Positions 8,393 to 16,674 of a stretch of 64,000 bases of DNA are shown here, piece after piece. The stretch spans positions 248,001 through 312,000 of the forward strand of contig NZ_NWTG01000006.1 in NCBI RefSeq assembly GCF_002532045.1, written 5' to 3'. The notes under the pieces were generated by a model. The model was not told the origin of the DNA. It made no database searches and saw only the letters and a program-made list of their open reading frames with translations. A program made the position numbers and the translations under genes. The first letter of the stretch is position 1; each line of letters begins with the position of its first letter. The DNA comes from Bradyrhizobium sp. C9. GTDB lineage: Bacteria; Pseudomonadota; Alphaproteobacteria; Rhizobiales; Xanthobacteraceae.

Positions 8393-9319
8393 TCACTTGT
8401 TCAAGAAATTCAGCGGCAATCCCGGCCGCGACCAGTCCATCGCGATCAGCTCGCCCTTGCCGGACAGCGTGATGTAGGCGGTCTTCAGGTCGGGGCCACC
8501 GAACGCGATGTTGGTGGTGACGCGGTCGCCGGTCGGCACCTGCTCGACCAATGTGCCGTCGGGTGCGATCACCGAGATGCAGCCCGAGATCAGCGTCGCG
8601 ACGCAGACATTGCCGCTCGCTTCCACCGCCAGCGAGTCGAACATCTGGTAGCCACCGAGGCCCGCGATCGGCTTGCCGCGCTCGCCGCGATAGATCACGT
8701 CGCGCGGCTTGATGGTGCCGGGCTCGGACACCTCATAAGCCCACAGCCGCGCGGTCGGCGTCTCGGCGATGTAGACGGTCTTTTCGTCCGGCGACAGGCC
8801 GATGCCGTTGGCCGGAAGGATGCCGTGCACGGCCTCGACGATCTCGTTCATGCCGGGCTTCAGATAATAGAATGCGCCGACATCCATCTCGCGGGCGCGG
8901 CGCTTGCCGAGGTCGGAGAACCACAGGCCGCCGTGCTTGTCGAACACCAGGTCGTTCGGGCCGCGCAGCTCATGCTCGCCGCACTTGGTGACGACAGTCT
9001 CGACCTTGCCGGATTGCAGGTCGACGCGCTGGATCGAGCCGCCGAGGTAGTCCTCCGGCTGCGGTCCCGGCATGATCATGTTGCGGGTCGGAATCCAGGA
9101 GAAGCCGCCATTGTTGCAGACGTACATCTTGCCGTCGGGGCCGAGCGCCGCGCCGTTCGGGCCGCCCGGCACCTTGGCGACGATCTCCTTGCGCCCGTCG
9201 GGATAGACCCGGGTCAGCCGCTGGCCGCGGATTTCGACCAGCACGACCGAACCGTCGGGCATGACCACGGGGCCTTCGGGAAACTCGAGATCGGTGGCGA
9301 GAACTCGGATATTGGCCAT
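8393..9319 (-). CDS. SMP-30/gluconolactonase family protein
   Basis: A 308-residue six-bladed beta-propeller of the SMP-30/gluconolactonase/LRE family, likely a lactone hydrolase. Expected metal ligands are visible: the Glu in FPEGPVVMPDG, the Asn in LRGPNDLVFD and the Asp in IGLSPDEKTVYIAET. Repeated blade motifs include GPDGKMYVCNNGG and KHGGLWFSDLG. I chose ATG at 9319 (MANIRVLATD) because GGGAGG ends five bases before it; the in-frame ATG at 9337 would place that Shine-Dalgarno inside the gene. The substrate lactone is not predictable. The gene stands alone between two repeat clusters. Confidence 0.87.
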   Translation of the reverse strand: MANIRVLATDLEFPEGPVVMPDGSVVLVEIRGQRLTRVYPDGRKEIVAKVPGGPNGAALGPDGKMYVCNNGGFSWIPTRNMIMPGPQPEDYLGGSIQRVDLQSGKVETVVTKCGEHELRGPNDLVFDKHGGLWFSDLGKRRAREMDVGAFYYLKPGMNEIVEAVHGILPANGIGLSPDEKTVYIAETPTARLWAYEVSEPGTIKPRDVIYRGERGKPIAGLGGYQMFDSLAVEASGNVCVATLISGCISVIAPDGTLVEQVPTGDRVTTNIAFGGPDLKTAYITLSGKGELIAMDWSRPGLPLNFLNK

Positions 9320-9486
9320 GGCATCCTCCCGGCTCATTGGCTGCAGGCGGATTTCGAACGGTCCCGCACGCGCAACGTTGTTGTTTCATCCTGTTATGGC
9401 AAACGGGGTTTGGCTTGCCAAGCAATCCGGGGCGCAACGCTGCCCGGCGTTGAGGTGGTGGGCAGCACCATGGCCACGTCCACAAC

Positions 9487-9606
9487 GTCGTCCTGGCGAA
9501 GGCCAGGACCCGTAACCACCGCAGTTGGTGATGAATGGGATCGTTGCCCCAGCATCGCACAACAATGCTCATTTGGGGTAATGGGTCCGGCTTTCGCCAG
9601 GACGAC
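9487..9606. repeat. paired palindromic repeat, family A copy 2
   Basis: A 120-bp element with ends GTCGTCCTGGCGAAGGCC and the inverse GGCTTTCGCCAGGACGAC. The centre keeps the core TTGCCCCAGCATCGCACAAC, which is also seen in copies 3 and 4. Confidence 0.85.
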
Positions 9607-9639
9607 ACTAATTGTTTGGCACGACCCGCATCCACAACC

Positions 9640-9780
9640 GTCGTCCCTGCCTAATGCGCAACTGCGCACGGGAGCAGGGACCCATGACCACAGGGTTGTG
9701 TTGTTGAAGAGGGCTGCGGCCCCAGCGTCGCGCAACAATTGCCATTTGTGGTTATAGGTCCCGGCCTTCGCCGGGACGAC
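9640..9780. repeat. paired palindromic repeat, family A copy 3, diverged left end
   Basis: A 141-bp element whose right end is intact (GGCCTTCGCCGGGACGAC). Its left end is GTCGTCCCTGCC followed by an inserted GC palindrome (ATGCGCAACTGCGCA), then AGGGACCCATGACCAC. The conserved centre GCCCCAGCGTCGCGCAAC is present. Confidence 0.8.
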
Positions 9781-9887
9781 ACCTGAATTTGTTGCGCGGC
9801 CGTCGAGTCATAAATCCGCATTCTCGCGACATGAATTGCCCGAGCTTTGCTGAATTGCCCGTCGGGTTGTTTTGTCGCACCCCTCTC

Positions 9888-9929
9888 CGTCATCATCCCC
9901 TGGTGCGCAATGCGCACCGGGGAATGACG
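9888..9929. repeat. GC palindrome, family I copy 2
   Basis: The imperfect palindrome CCCC-T-GGTGCGCA / TGCGCACCGGGG is flanked by CGTCAT on the left and ATGACG on the right. It lies just downstream of the ispE stop (minus strand) and could act as an RNA 3' hairpin. It is related to the perfect palindrome at 26096-26129. Confidence 0.75.
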
Positions 9930-9950
9930 TAGAGAGAGAATGGACGTGCG

Positions 9951-10838
9951 CTAGCTCAGCGTGCCCGCATGCACCCACCAGCCGGGATGCGCGGCGCGGA
10001 GCTTTTCCCCGGCGGCCTGGGCATCAGCATCGGTTCCGAACACCGCAAAGCAGGTCGCGCCGGAGCCCGACATGCGGGCCAGGCGCACATCCTTGGTCGC
10101 GCGCAGCGCGGACAAGACATCGCTGATGGCGGGCTCGATGCGCGCGGCGGGGGCTTCGAGATCGTTGGTGCTGCGCGACAGCGCCGCGATCCAGTCGTCG
10201 ACCGCGCGGCCGGCGTCCGGCCAGGACGACGCCTGCATCACGACATCGGTGGCGCCGATCAAGAGCTCGCCATGGCGCAGGCCGAGCGCATTGAAGACAT
10301 CCTTGGTCGCAACCGGCACCCGCGGATTGACCAGCACGCACGGCATTGTCGGCAGGTCGAGCGGCAGCAGACCCTCGCCGACGCCGGTCATGTCGCAGGC
10401 GCGCGAGGCGACGCACACCGGCACGTCGGCGCCGGTCTGCAGCGCGACCTCCATGATCCTGCTGTCGTCGAGCGAGAGCTCGTTGAGCCGCGCCAGCAGC
10501 CGGAGCGCCGCCGCGGCATCCGCCGAGCCGCCGCCGATACCGGCCGCAACGGGCAGCACCTTCTCCAGCGTGAAGTGGCCGACCTCGAGGTCCGCGACGC
10601 GCTCGCCGAGCAGGCGCGCGGCCTTGAGCACCAGATTATCCGAGGTATCGCCGCAGGCATCGGCCAGCGGCCCCAGCATCGAGAGCGACAGCTCGGGCCC
10701 CGGCTCGAGCGTGAGACGATCGGCGCAATCGGCAAACGCGACGACGCTCTCCAGGTCGTGAAACCCATCGACGCGCCGCCCGACAACCTTCAGCGTCAGG
10801 TTGACCTTGGCACGCCCTTCTTCAATCAGCGCCGGCAC
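9951..10838 (-). CDS. ispE: 4-diphosphocytidyl-2-C-methyl-D-erythritol kinase
   Basis: IspE phosphorylates CDP-methylerythritol, the fourth step of the MEP isoprenoid pathway, in the cytoplasm. The 295-residue protein shows the GHMP kinase signature LPVAAGIGGGSADAAA at residues 95-110. The catalytic lysine is in GRAKVNLTL (K11) and the catalytic aspartate in QTGADVPVC. The C-terminal glycine motif is MSGSGATCFAVF. Length and motif order match the family. The gene stands alone; the next minus-strand gene upstream starts more than 2 kb away at 15012, beyond the TPR gene. Confidence 0.95.
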   Translation of the reverse strand: MPALIEEGRAKVNLTLKVVGRRVDGFHDLESVVAFADCADRLTLEPGPELSLSMLGPLADACGDTSDNLVLKAARLLGERVADLEVGHFTLEKVLPVAAGIGGGSADAAAALRLLARLNELSLDDSRIMEVALQTGADVPVCVASRACDMTGVGEGLLPLDLPTMPCVLVNPRVPVATKDVFNALGLRHGELLIGATDVVMQASSWPDAGRAVDDWIAALSRSTNDLEAPAARIEPAISDVLSALRATKDVRLARMSGSGATCFAVFGTDADAQAAGEKLRAAHPGWWVHAGTLS

Positions 10839-10955
10839 GGCGATAAACCCCTAAAAACAAACATGTGCTGCGATTAGCGTAAATCGCCTCACGATCCTAT
10901 CCCTTTGTTTGCACGGAAATTCCGGGATTTCGGGTGCCGCATCAGCCTGCCTTCA

Positions 10956-11082
10956 CCTCTCCCGCTTGCGGGGGAGGTCGGATCGCATCGAACGATGCGA
11001 TCCGGGTGGGGGCTCTACCCACGGAGGGAATCTCTTTGCGGAGACACCCCCACCCTAACCCTCCCCCGCAAGCGGGAGAGGG
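10956..11082. repeat. paired inverted repeat, family H copy 1
   Basis: A 127-bp element bounded by CCTCTCCCGCTTGCGGGGGA and its inverse ending CGCAAGCGGGAGAGG. An inner stem is formed by GGATCGCATCG and CGATGCGATCC. Relatives are at 23457 and 43314. It lies between ispE and the TPR gene. Confidence 0.85.
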
Positions 11083-11115
11083 AACGGAGGGAGCTCAGCA
11101 AGCGGACCCGCAGGC

Positions 11116-12903
11116 CTAGCCGCCCTTGCCGTCGTCGTCCTTCTTCTTGTCGGCGGAGGCGGCGTTCGAGGTGTCGTCCGGCAGGCCGTTGTCGATCTTG
11201 GCCTGGATCTTCGGCAGCTCTTCCGGCTCGGGCTTGAGGTCGCGCGCATGCGCCCACTGGAACTTGGCTTCCAGCGTGCGGCCGACGCGCCAGTAGGCGT
11301 CGCCGAGATGGTCGTTGATGGTCGGATCTTCCGGCTTGAGGTCGATCGCGCGCTCGAGGTTCTTCACCGCCTCGTCGTAATTGCCGATCCGGTAATAGGC
11401 CCAACCGAGCGAGTCGACGATGTAGCCGTCGTCAGGACGCTGATCGACGGCACGCTTGATCATCTTCATGCCTTCGTCGAGGTTGATGCCCTGGTCGATC
11501 CAGGAATAGCCGAGATAGTTCAGCACATGCGGCTGCTCGGGCTGCAGCTCGAGGGCCTTGCGCATGTCGGCCTCGGCCTTGTTCCACTGCTTGGAGCGCT
11601 CCTCGCAGATGCCGCGGTAGTAGTAGGTGACCCAGGCATTCTTGTCGCCGCTGGAGGCCGGCAGCGCGTCGATCGCCTGCGAATAGGTGGTGGCGCAGTC
11701 GGCGAACTTCTTGCGGCCGCGCTCGATATTGCCGAGCGCCAGGATCGCCTCGATGTCCTTCGGCTGATCCGCGGTGACTTCCTTGAGGATCTTGATCGCC
11801 TCGTCGCTGCGGTCGGCGGCGTCGAGATTGGTCGCGAGCTGGATCTGCGCGTTGCGCTTCAGCGGCGAGGACGCCGGCATCCGCTCATAGACCTTGATCG
11901 CCATCTGCGGCTTCTTCACCGATTCATAGAGATCGGCGAGCGACAGCAGCGCCAGCGGATGGTTCGGCTGCAGATAGAGAGCAAGCTGCAGATAGACCAG
12001 CGCGAGGTCCTCACCGCCGCGGCGGGTCAGCGTCGCGCCGATGCCGTACAGCGCCTCGGCGGCGCCGGCCTGCGGTGAATCGATCAGCGGCGGAAGCTTC
12101 TTGCCGGCCTTGGTCTCCTTGATGCCCTCCAGCACCAGCGGATGACGCGGCAGCTTCTTGTCGAACGCCTCGTACATCGCGGTCGCGGCGGCGGCATCCT
12201 TGTTGCGCGAAGTCCAGCGCGCATATTCGTCGACCGTGCGCAGCATCGAATCGTCGAGCTTGTAGACCTTCTCGAAGCGGGCGCCGGCGTCCTTCTCCTT
12301 GCCGGACAGCTCGTAGATCATGCCGGCGTGCAGATCCTTGAAGATCGGATACCATTCGGGGCCGGTCAGCTTGTCGATCGAGGCGACCGCGCCCTTGCTG
12401 TCGCCGGCGCCATAGGCGGCCCAGGCCGACAGCAGCGTCGCCACCAGGTCGGTGATCGGGCCGCGGACCGACTGGTTGATGTTGGACTGCGCTGCGGCGT
12501 ATTTCTTCAGCTTGAGGTCGCGCACGCCGACCACGAGGCGGGCGACGCGGTTGGCCTTGTCCTGGGTCAGGATGCGGTCGGCGAGTTTCACCGCCTCGTC
12601 GATGTCGCCGTCGGCGAGCGAGGAGATGAAGGCGCGGTCGAGCAGCTCGGAATTCTTCGGATCGGTGCGCAGCGCCGAGCGGTAGAACGCCGCGGCCGAG
12701 GCCGCATCGCGCTCGACACTGGCGTGGCGGGCGGCCAGATAGCTGCCGGCGGTGGTCAGCGACTTCAGGTCGGTCTTGCTCGGGAATTGCGCGGCATTGT
12801 CGGTCGGATGGTCGGGCGTCTGCGCCGCAAGCTGCGCAGGCACGGCAAGCGCCGCGGCAGCAAGAACGGCAATCGTCAGGCGGTTGAATCGGGTGGACAG
12901 CAT
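11116..12903 (-). CDS. exported tetratricopeptide repeat protein
   Basis: A 595-residue TPR protein with an N-terminal signal peptide (LTIAVLAAAALAVPAQLAAQ). At least eight degenerate TPR units follow, for example NEPLALLSLADLYES-like, AILALGNIERGRKKFADCATTYSQA, LNYLGYSWIDQG, IVDSLGWAYYRIGNYDEAV and INDHLGDAYWRVGRTLEAKFQ. It ends in a lysine/aspartate-rich tail (ASADKKKDDDGKGG). It is probably a periplasmic or outer-membrane-associated scaffold, common in Rhizobiales without a defined role. I start at ATG 12903, which begins the signal peptide; an in-frame start 49 codons upstream would bury it. No operon partner is evident. Confidence 0.87.
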   Translation of the reverse strand: MLSTRFNRLTIAVLAAAALAVPAQLAAQTPDHPTDNAAQFPSKTDLKSLTTAGSYLAARHASVERDAASAAAFYRSALRTDPKNSELLDRAFISSLADGDIDEAVKLADRILTQDKANRVARLVVGVRDLKLKKYAAAQSNINQSVRGPITDLVATLLSAWAAYGAGDSKGAVASIDKLTGPEWYPIFKDLHAGMIYELSGKEKDAGARFEKVYKLDDSMLRTVDEYARWTSRNKDAAAATAMYEAFDKKLPRHPLVLEGIKETKAGKKLPPLIDSPQAGAAEALYGIGATLTRRGGEDLALVYLQLALYLQPNHPLALLSLADLYESVKKPQMAIKVYERMPASSPLKRNAQIQLATNLDAADRSDEAIKILKEVTADQPKDIEAILALGNIERGRKKFADCATTYSQAIDALPASSGDKNAWVTYYYRGICEERSKQWNKAEADMRKALELQPEQPHVLNYLGYSWIDQGINLDEGMKMIKRAVDQRPDDGYIVDSLGWAYYRIGNYDEAVKNLERAIDLKPEDPTINDHLGDAYWRVGRTLEAKFQWAHARDLKPEPEELPKIQAKIDNGLPDDTSNAASADKKKDDDGKGG

Positions 12904-13353
12904 CACGGTCGCCTTGCTCCAGGGGTTTAAGGCCACGAAGGATTTACGGCCAAGATCTTCGCGACAAGATCCTGCGATCAGTCTCAAAATGCGAACCCAA
13001 GCGGCGGCATCCCGGCGAGCGACAATGCCGCTTTTGGCGTTTATCCGCAAGGATCGCCCAGAGGTAACCCATGCCGAATCGATTGGCAGATTAGGCCGTT
13101 AGGCCTGCCGATCCAGCCAGCCCACCGCAAGACCCTCGCACTATGGCGGTATCGTGACCGGCCCCGGCATATTCGCGTGCGGAAGCAAAATGCGCCGGAT
13201 ACTGGCGCCGCAACCCCCTGTTCCGCGTCTCCGGCGGTGCAATCCGGCCGCTCCTAACGAGGAAAGCCCGAGCGGAGGCTGCGGCAGGTTGGCGGCGGCC
13301 TCACGCAAATGTGGTCGGCCGCATCAGCCTTACCCTTCAATCGCCTCCGGGCC
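12904..13353. other. gene-free interval
   Basis: This 450-bp gap between the ETF-QO stop and the TPR gene start shows no gene with family resemblance, no tRNA-like fold and no clear repeat. Short open frames here are arginine/proline-rich, as expected from chance in GC-rich DNA. It probably carries the TPR promoter. Confidence 0.6.
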
Positions 13354-15012
13354 TTACATCGCCTCGTAGTTCGGCCCGCCGCCGCCCTCCGGAGGAACCC
13401 AGGTGATGTTGCCGTTGGGGTCCTTAACGTCGCAGGTTTTGCAGTGGACGCAGTTCTGGGCGTTGATCTGGAAGCGCGGGGCGGCGCCCTCCTCGACCCA
13501 CTCATAGACGCCGGCCGGGCAATAGCGGTTGGAGGGACCGGCGAACACGTCGTGCTCCGACGTCTTCTGCAGGTTCATGTCGGCGACCTTGAGATGGACC
13601 GGCTGATCCTCCTCATGGTTGGTGTTGGACAGGAACACCGACGACAGCTTGTCGAACGAGATCTTGCCGTCCGGCTTCGGATAGGCGATCGGCTGGTGCT
13701 GCTTCGACGGATCGAGCGTCTTGCGGTCCGGCTTGGCGTGCGACTGGGTGCCGAACAGCGAGAAGCCGAGCGTGTTGCACCACATGTCGAAGCCGGAGAG
13801 CGCCATTCCGAGCAAATTGCCGAACTTCGACAGCAGCGGCTTGGCATTGCGGACCTTGAACAGGTCCTTGCCGATCGCGGACGAGCGCCAGGCATTCTCA
13901 TACTCGACGAGCTCGTCATTGGCGCGGCCGGCGCCGAGCGCGGCCGCGACATGCTCGGCGGCGAGCATGCCGGAGCCCATCGCATTGTGGACGCCCTTGA
14001 TGCGCGGCACGTTGACGAAGCCGGCGGCGCAGCCGATCAGCGCGCCGCCCGGGAAGGAGAGCCGCGGCACCGACTGATAGCCGCCCTCGGTGATGGCACG
14101 CGCACCATAGGCGAGCCGCTTGCCGCCCTCGAACAGCTCGCGGATATCGGGATGCGTCTTCATCCGCTGGAATTCGTCGAACGGCGACAGGTACGGGTCG
14201 GTGTAGTTCAGATGCACGACGAAGCCGACCGCGACGCGGTTGTCGTCGTAGTGATAGAGGAACGAGCCGCCGCCGGTCTTGTCGTTCAGCGGCCACCCAA
14301 GCGTATGCTGGACCCGTCCCTTGCGGTGCTTGGCCGGATCGATCTGCCAGACCTCCTTCAGCCCGATGCCGAATTTCGGCGGCTCCGAGTTGGCGTCGAG
14401 CTTGTAATTCGCGATCAGCTGCTTGGTGAGCGAGCCGCGCGCGCCTTCGGCGAACAGCGTGTACTTGCCGAGCAGCTCCATGCCGCGGGTGTAGGAATCC
14501 TTGTGGCTGCCGTCCTTGGCGATGCCCATGTCGCCGGTCGCGATGCCGCGCACCGCGCCCTTGTCGTCATAGAGAACTTCGGCGGCCGCAAAGCCCGGAT
14601 AGATCTCGACGCCGAGCGCTTCCGCCTTCGGCGCCAGCCAGCGGCAGACATTGCCGAGCGAGCCGATGTAGTTGTGATGATTGTGCATCAACGGCGGCAT
14701 GATGAAGTTCGGAATGCGGAACCAGCCTTGCGACGTGGTCCAGTAGAACCGATCTTCCTTGACCTGGGTCTTCAGCGGACAGTCGGCGTCCTCGCGCCAG
14801 TCCGGAACGAGCTTGTCGAGCCCGACCGGATCGATCACCGCACCGGACAGGATGTGCGCGCCGACCTCGGAGCCCTTCTCCACCACGACGATCGAGAGCT
14901 CGGGATTGAGCTGCTTCAGCCGGATCGCGGCCGACAGGCCCGACGGGCCGGCGCCGACGATGACGACATCGAATTCCATAGACTCGCGCGGGGGAAGGTC
15001 TTCAGCACTCAT
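13354..15012 (-). CDS. electron transfer flavoprotein-ubiquinone oxidoreductase
   Basis: ETF-QO passes electrons from reduced electron transfer flavoprotein to ubiquinone at the inner membrane, linking acyl-CoA and amino acid oxidation to the bc1 complex also encoded here. The 552-residue protein has the FAD box DVVIVGAGPSGLSAAIRL near the N terminus. The C-terminal 4Fe-4S domain supplies cysteines in RYCPAGVYEW and in QNCVHCKTCDVKDPNGNITW. The C terminus GGGGPNYEAM is typical for the family. It is divergent from the UDG gene, with a 184-bp promoter region between them. Confidence 0.95.
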   Translation of the reverse strand: MSAEDLPPRESMEFDVVIVGAGPSGLSAAIRLKQLNPELSIVVVEKGSEVGAHILSGAVIDPVGLDKLVPDWREDADCPLKTQVKEDRFYWTTSQGWFRIPNFIMPPLMHNHHNYIGSLGNVCRWLAPKAEALGVEIYPGFAAAEVLYDDKGAVRGIATGDMGIAKDGSHKDSYTRGMELLGKYTLFAEGARGSLTKQLIANYKLDANSEPPKFGIGLKEVWQIDPAKHRKGRVQHTLGWPLNDKTGGGSFLYHYDDNRVAVGFVVHLNYTDPYLSPFDEFQRMKTHPDIRELFEGGKRLAYGARAITEGGYQSVPRLSFPGGALIGCAAGFVNVPRIKGVHNAMGSGMLAAEHVAAALGAGRANDELVEYENAWRSSAIGKDLFKVRNAKPLLSKFGNLLGMALSGFDMWCNTLGFSLFGTQSHAKPDRKTLDPSKQHQPIAYPKPDGKISFDKLSSVFLSNTNHEEDQPVHLKVADMNLQKTSEHDVFAGPSNRYCPAGVYEWVEEGAAPRFQINAQNCVHCKTCDVKDPNGNITWVPPEGGGGPNYEAM

Positions 15013-15196
15013 GATCTTGATCTCAGCCCATTGAGAACGCTTCTAAGCTTTTCAAAAGTCGTTGTTTCCGATTTTTGGCGGAAGGACAACCATGGAATTG
15101 CGCTCCCATGGCTTTGCACGGCCCGGATACCCAGAGAGAATAATCTTTTCCGAAATCGAGCCTCCACTTTTCTCCGCCATGCTCTAGATTGCGCCG

Positions 15197-16021
15197 ATGG
15201 CCCTGATGCCCGAGCCCACCCCTACACTGCAGCAATTGCTGGCCTTTTACCTCGAGGCCGGGGTCGATTGTGCGCTTGGCGACGAGCCGATCAACCGGCT
15301 GGAAGAGCCCGAGCCAGTTCCGGCCCCGGCCGCGCCGCGTCCAGCCGCGCTCAATCCGCTGCGCCCGCCACCGATGCCGGCCGTTCCGCGCAGCGAAATC
15401 ACCATCGCGCCGGACGCCGCCATCGCCTCCGCGCGCGAAGCGGCGCGCACCGCGCCGACGCTTGAAGCCTTGCGCACGCTGATGGAGACGTTCGACGGCT
15501 GCGCGCTGAAGCACACCGCGACCCGGCTGGTGTTCGCCGACGGCAATCCGCAGGCGCGTGTGATGTTCGTCGGCGAGGCGCCGGGCCGCGACGAGGACAT
15601 CGAGGGACTGCCGTTCGTCGGCCGCTCCGGCAAGCTGCTCGACCGCATGATCGCGGCGATCGGGCTCGATCGCAGCAAAGCCTATATCGCCAACGTCATC
15701 CCGTGGCGGCCGCCGGGCAACCGCACGCCGACGCCGCAGGAGACGCAGGTGTGCCTGCCCTTCATCCAGCGCCATATCGAGCTGGTGGATCCCGACGTGC
15801 TGGTCACGCTCGGCAATCCTTCGACCCAGGCGCTGCTCGGCACGCGCGAGGGCATCATGCGCACTCGCGGCAAATGGATCGACTACGACACCGGCACGCG
15901 CACGATCCGCGCCGTCGCCACCTTCCATCCGGCCTATCTGTTGCGCTCGCCGTCGTACAAGAGATTGTCGTGGCAAGATTTGCGCGCGATCGCGAAGGTG
16001 CTGCAAGCGGCGATGGCGTAG
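15197..16021 (+). CDS. uracil-DNA glycosylase, UDG family 4/5-like without cluster cysteines
   Basis: A 274-residue UDG of the Fe-S superfamily by sequence: motif GEAPGRDED at residues 126-134, GLPFVGRSGKLLD after it, and HPAYLLRSP at 244-252. In family 4 the 4Fe-4S cluster uses CxxC near the start of the domain, the C of KCRPPGNR and a later C. Here only C102 and C186 remain; the other positions read F99 and W170 (VIPWRPPGNR). The protein therefore probably lacks the cluster, as recalled for a Bradyrhizobium UDG class described in the literature. It should excise uracil from DNA. An alanine/proline-rich linker fills residues 38-62. It is divergent from ETF-QO. Confidence 0.88.
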   Translation: MALMPEPTPTLQQLLAFYLEAGVDCALGDEPINRLEEPEPVPAPAAPRPAALNPLRPPPMPAVPRSEITIAPDAAIASAREAARTAPTLEALRTLMETFDGCALKHTATRLVFADGNPQARVMFVGEAPGRDEDIEGLPFVGRSGKLLDRMIAAIGLDRSKAYIANVIPWRPPGNRTPTPQETQVCLPFIQRHIELVDPDVLVTLGNPSTQALLGTREGIMRTRGKWIDYDTGTRTIRAVATFHPAYLLRSPSYKRLSWQDLRAIAKVLQAAMA

Positions 16022-16041
16022 CGCTGCTTGGCTCGCCTGCC

Positions 16042-16644
16042 CTACGAGGCATTGTCCGAAAGCACCTGCGTCAACCCATAGCGCTTCGCCAGCAGCCGTG
16101 CCAGCCATTCGCGCTCGACCTCGCTAGCCTGCGAGGCGAGTTCGAGGCGGTTGGCGCCCATATCGATGGTCAGGCGATTGCCGGTGTCGGTCTCGCGCAG
16201 ACGCAGCGTCTGCAATTCCTGCCGATCGAGATCGGCCCGCGTTCGCCTGGCAAATAGCGACTTCCAAGCATCCTGCCTGCTCTTGTTCCGCCCGTAGGTA
16301 TTGAATTCGGGCGGCGGCGTTCCGGAGTCGTAGGCGATGCTGCCGCGCTTCAGCTGCAGTGTTTCCGGTGCCGAAGGGCGGAAGATCCGATAGGCCGTCA
16401 ACGCCGCAAAGAAGCCGCCGATGGTCCAGGCGGCCAGCCAAAAGATCAGGAATGGCGCGGCCTTCCCTGCCATCAACTCGGACGCGGCTGACTTGAAGCC
16501 CATTGCCCAGAGGCCCAGCCAGCACACCAGGAACGCGCCGCCGAAATAGCGCGAGGCATTGCGCTTCGCGCGGATGATGATGGTCGGCTCGATACCATCA
16601 TGACTGATCGAGATCTCGGAGCCGGCCGGCGGATTCAAGTCCAT
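16042..16644 (-). CDS. DUF2244 domain membrane protein
   Basis: A 200-residue protein with two hydrophobic segments near residues 33-52 and 64-85, followed by a soluble C-terminal half containing LRLRETDTGNRLTIDMGANRLELASQ. This layout fits the DUF2244 family of small alphaproteobacterial membrane proteins. No catalytic motif is visible and the function is unknown. It lies 30 bp downstream of the GT-C-like membrane protein on the same strand, so the two may be cotranscribed. Its stop is 20 bp from the convergent UDG stop. Confidence 0.7.
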   Translation of the reverse strand: MDLNPPAGSEISISHDGIEPTIIIRAKRNASRYFGGAFLVCWLGLWAMGFKSAASELMAGKAAPFLIFWLAAWTIGGFFAALTAYRIFRPSAPETLQLKRGSIAYDSGTPPPEFNTYGRNKSRQDAWKSLFARRTRADLDRQELQTLRLRETDTGNRLTIDMGANRLELASQASEVEREWLARLLAKRYGLTQVLSDNAS

Positions 16645-16674
16645 GCGACGCCTCTCTCAGAATGTCTCGGGCGA

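Larger units (their letters stand above)
9320..9950. other. gene-free repeat-rich interval
   Basis: This 631-bp gap between the ispE stop and the SMP-30 start holds no convincing gene on either strand. It contains two family A paired repeats back to back (9487-9606 and 9640-9780) and one GC-rich palindrome (9888-9929). Short open frames here only read through the repeats. Confidence 0.75.

Noticed and set aside
9320..9950. Gene fragments or a pseudogene in the repeat-rich gap
   Set aside because: Short frames read through the inverted repeats and show no similarity to any family I recognise.
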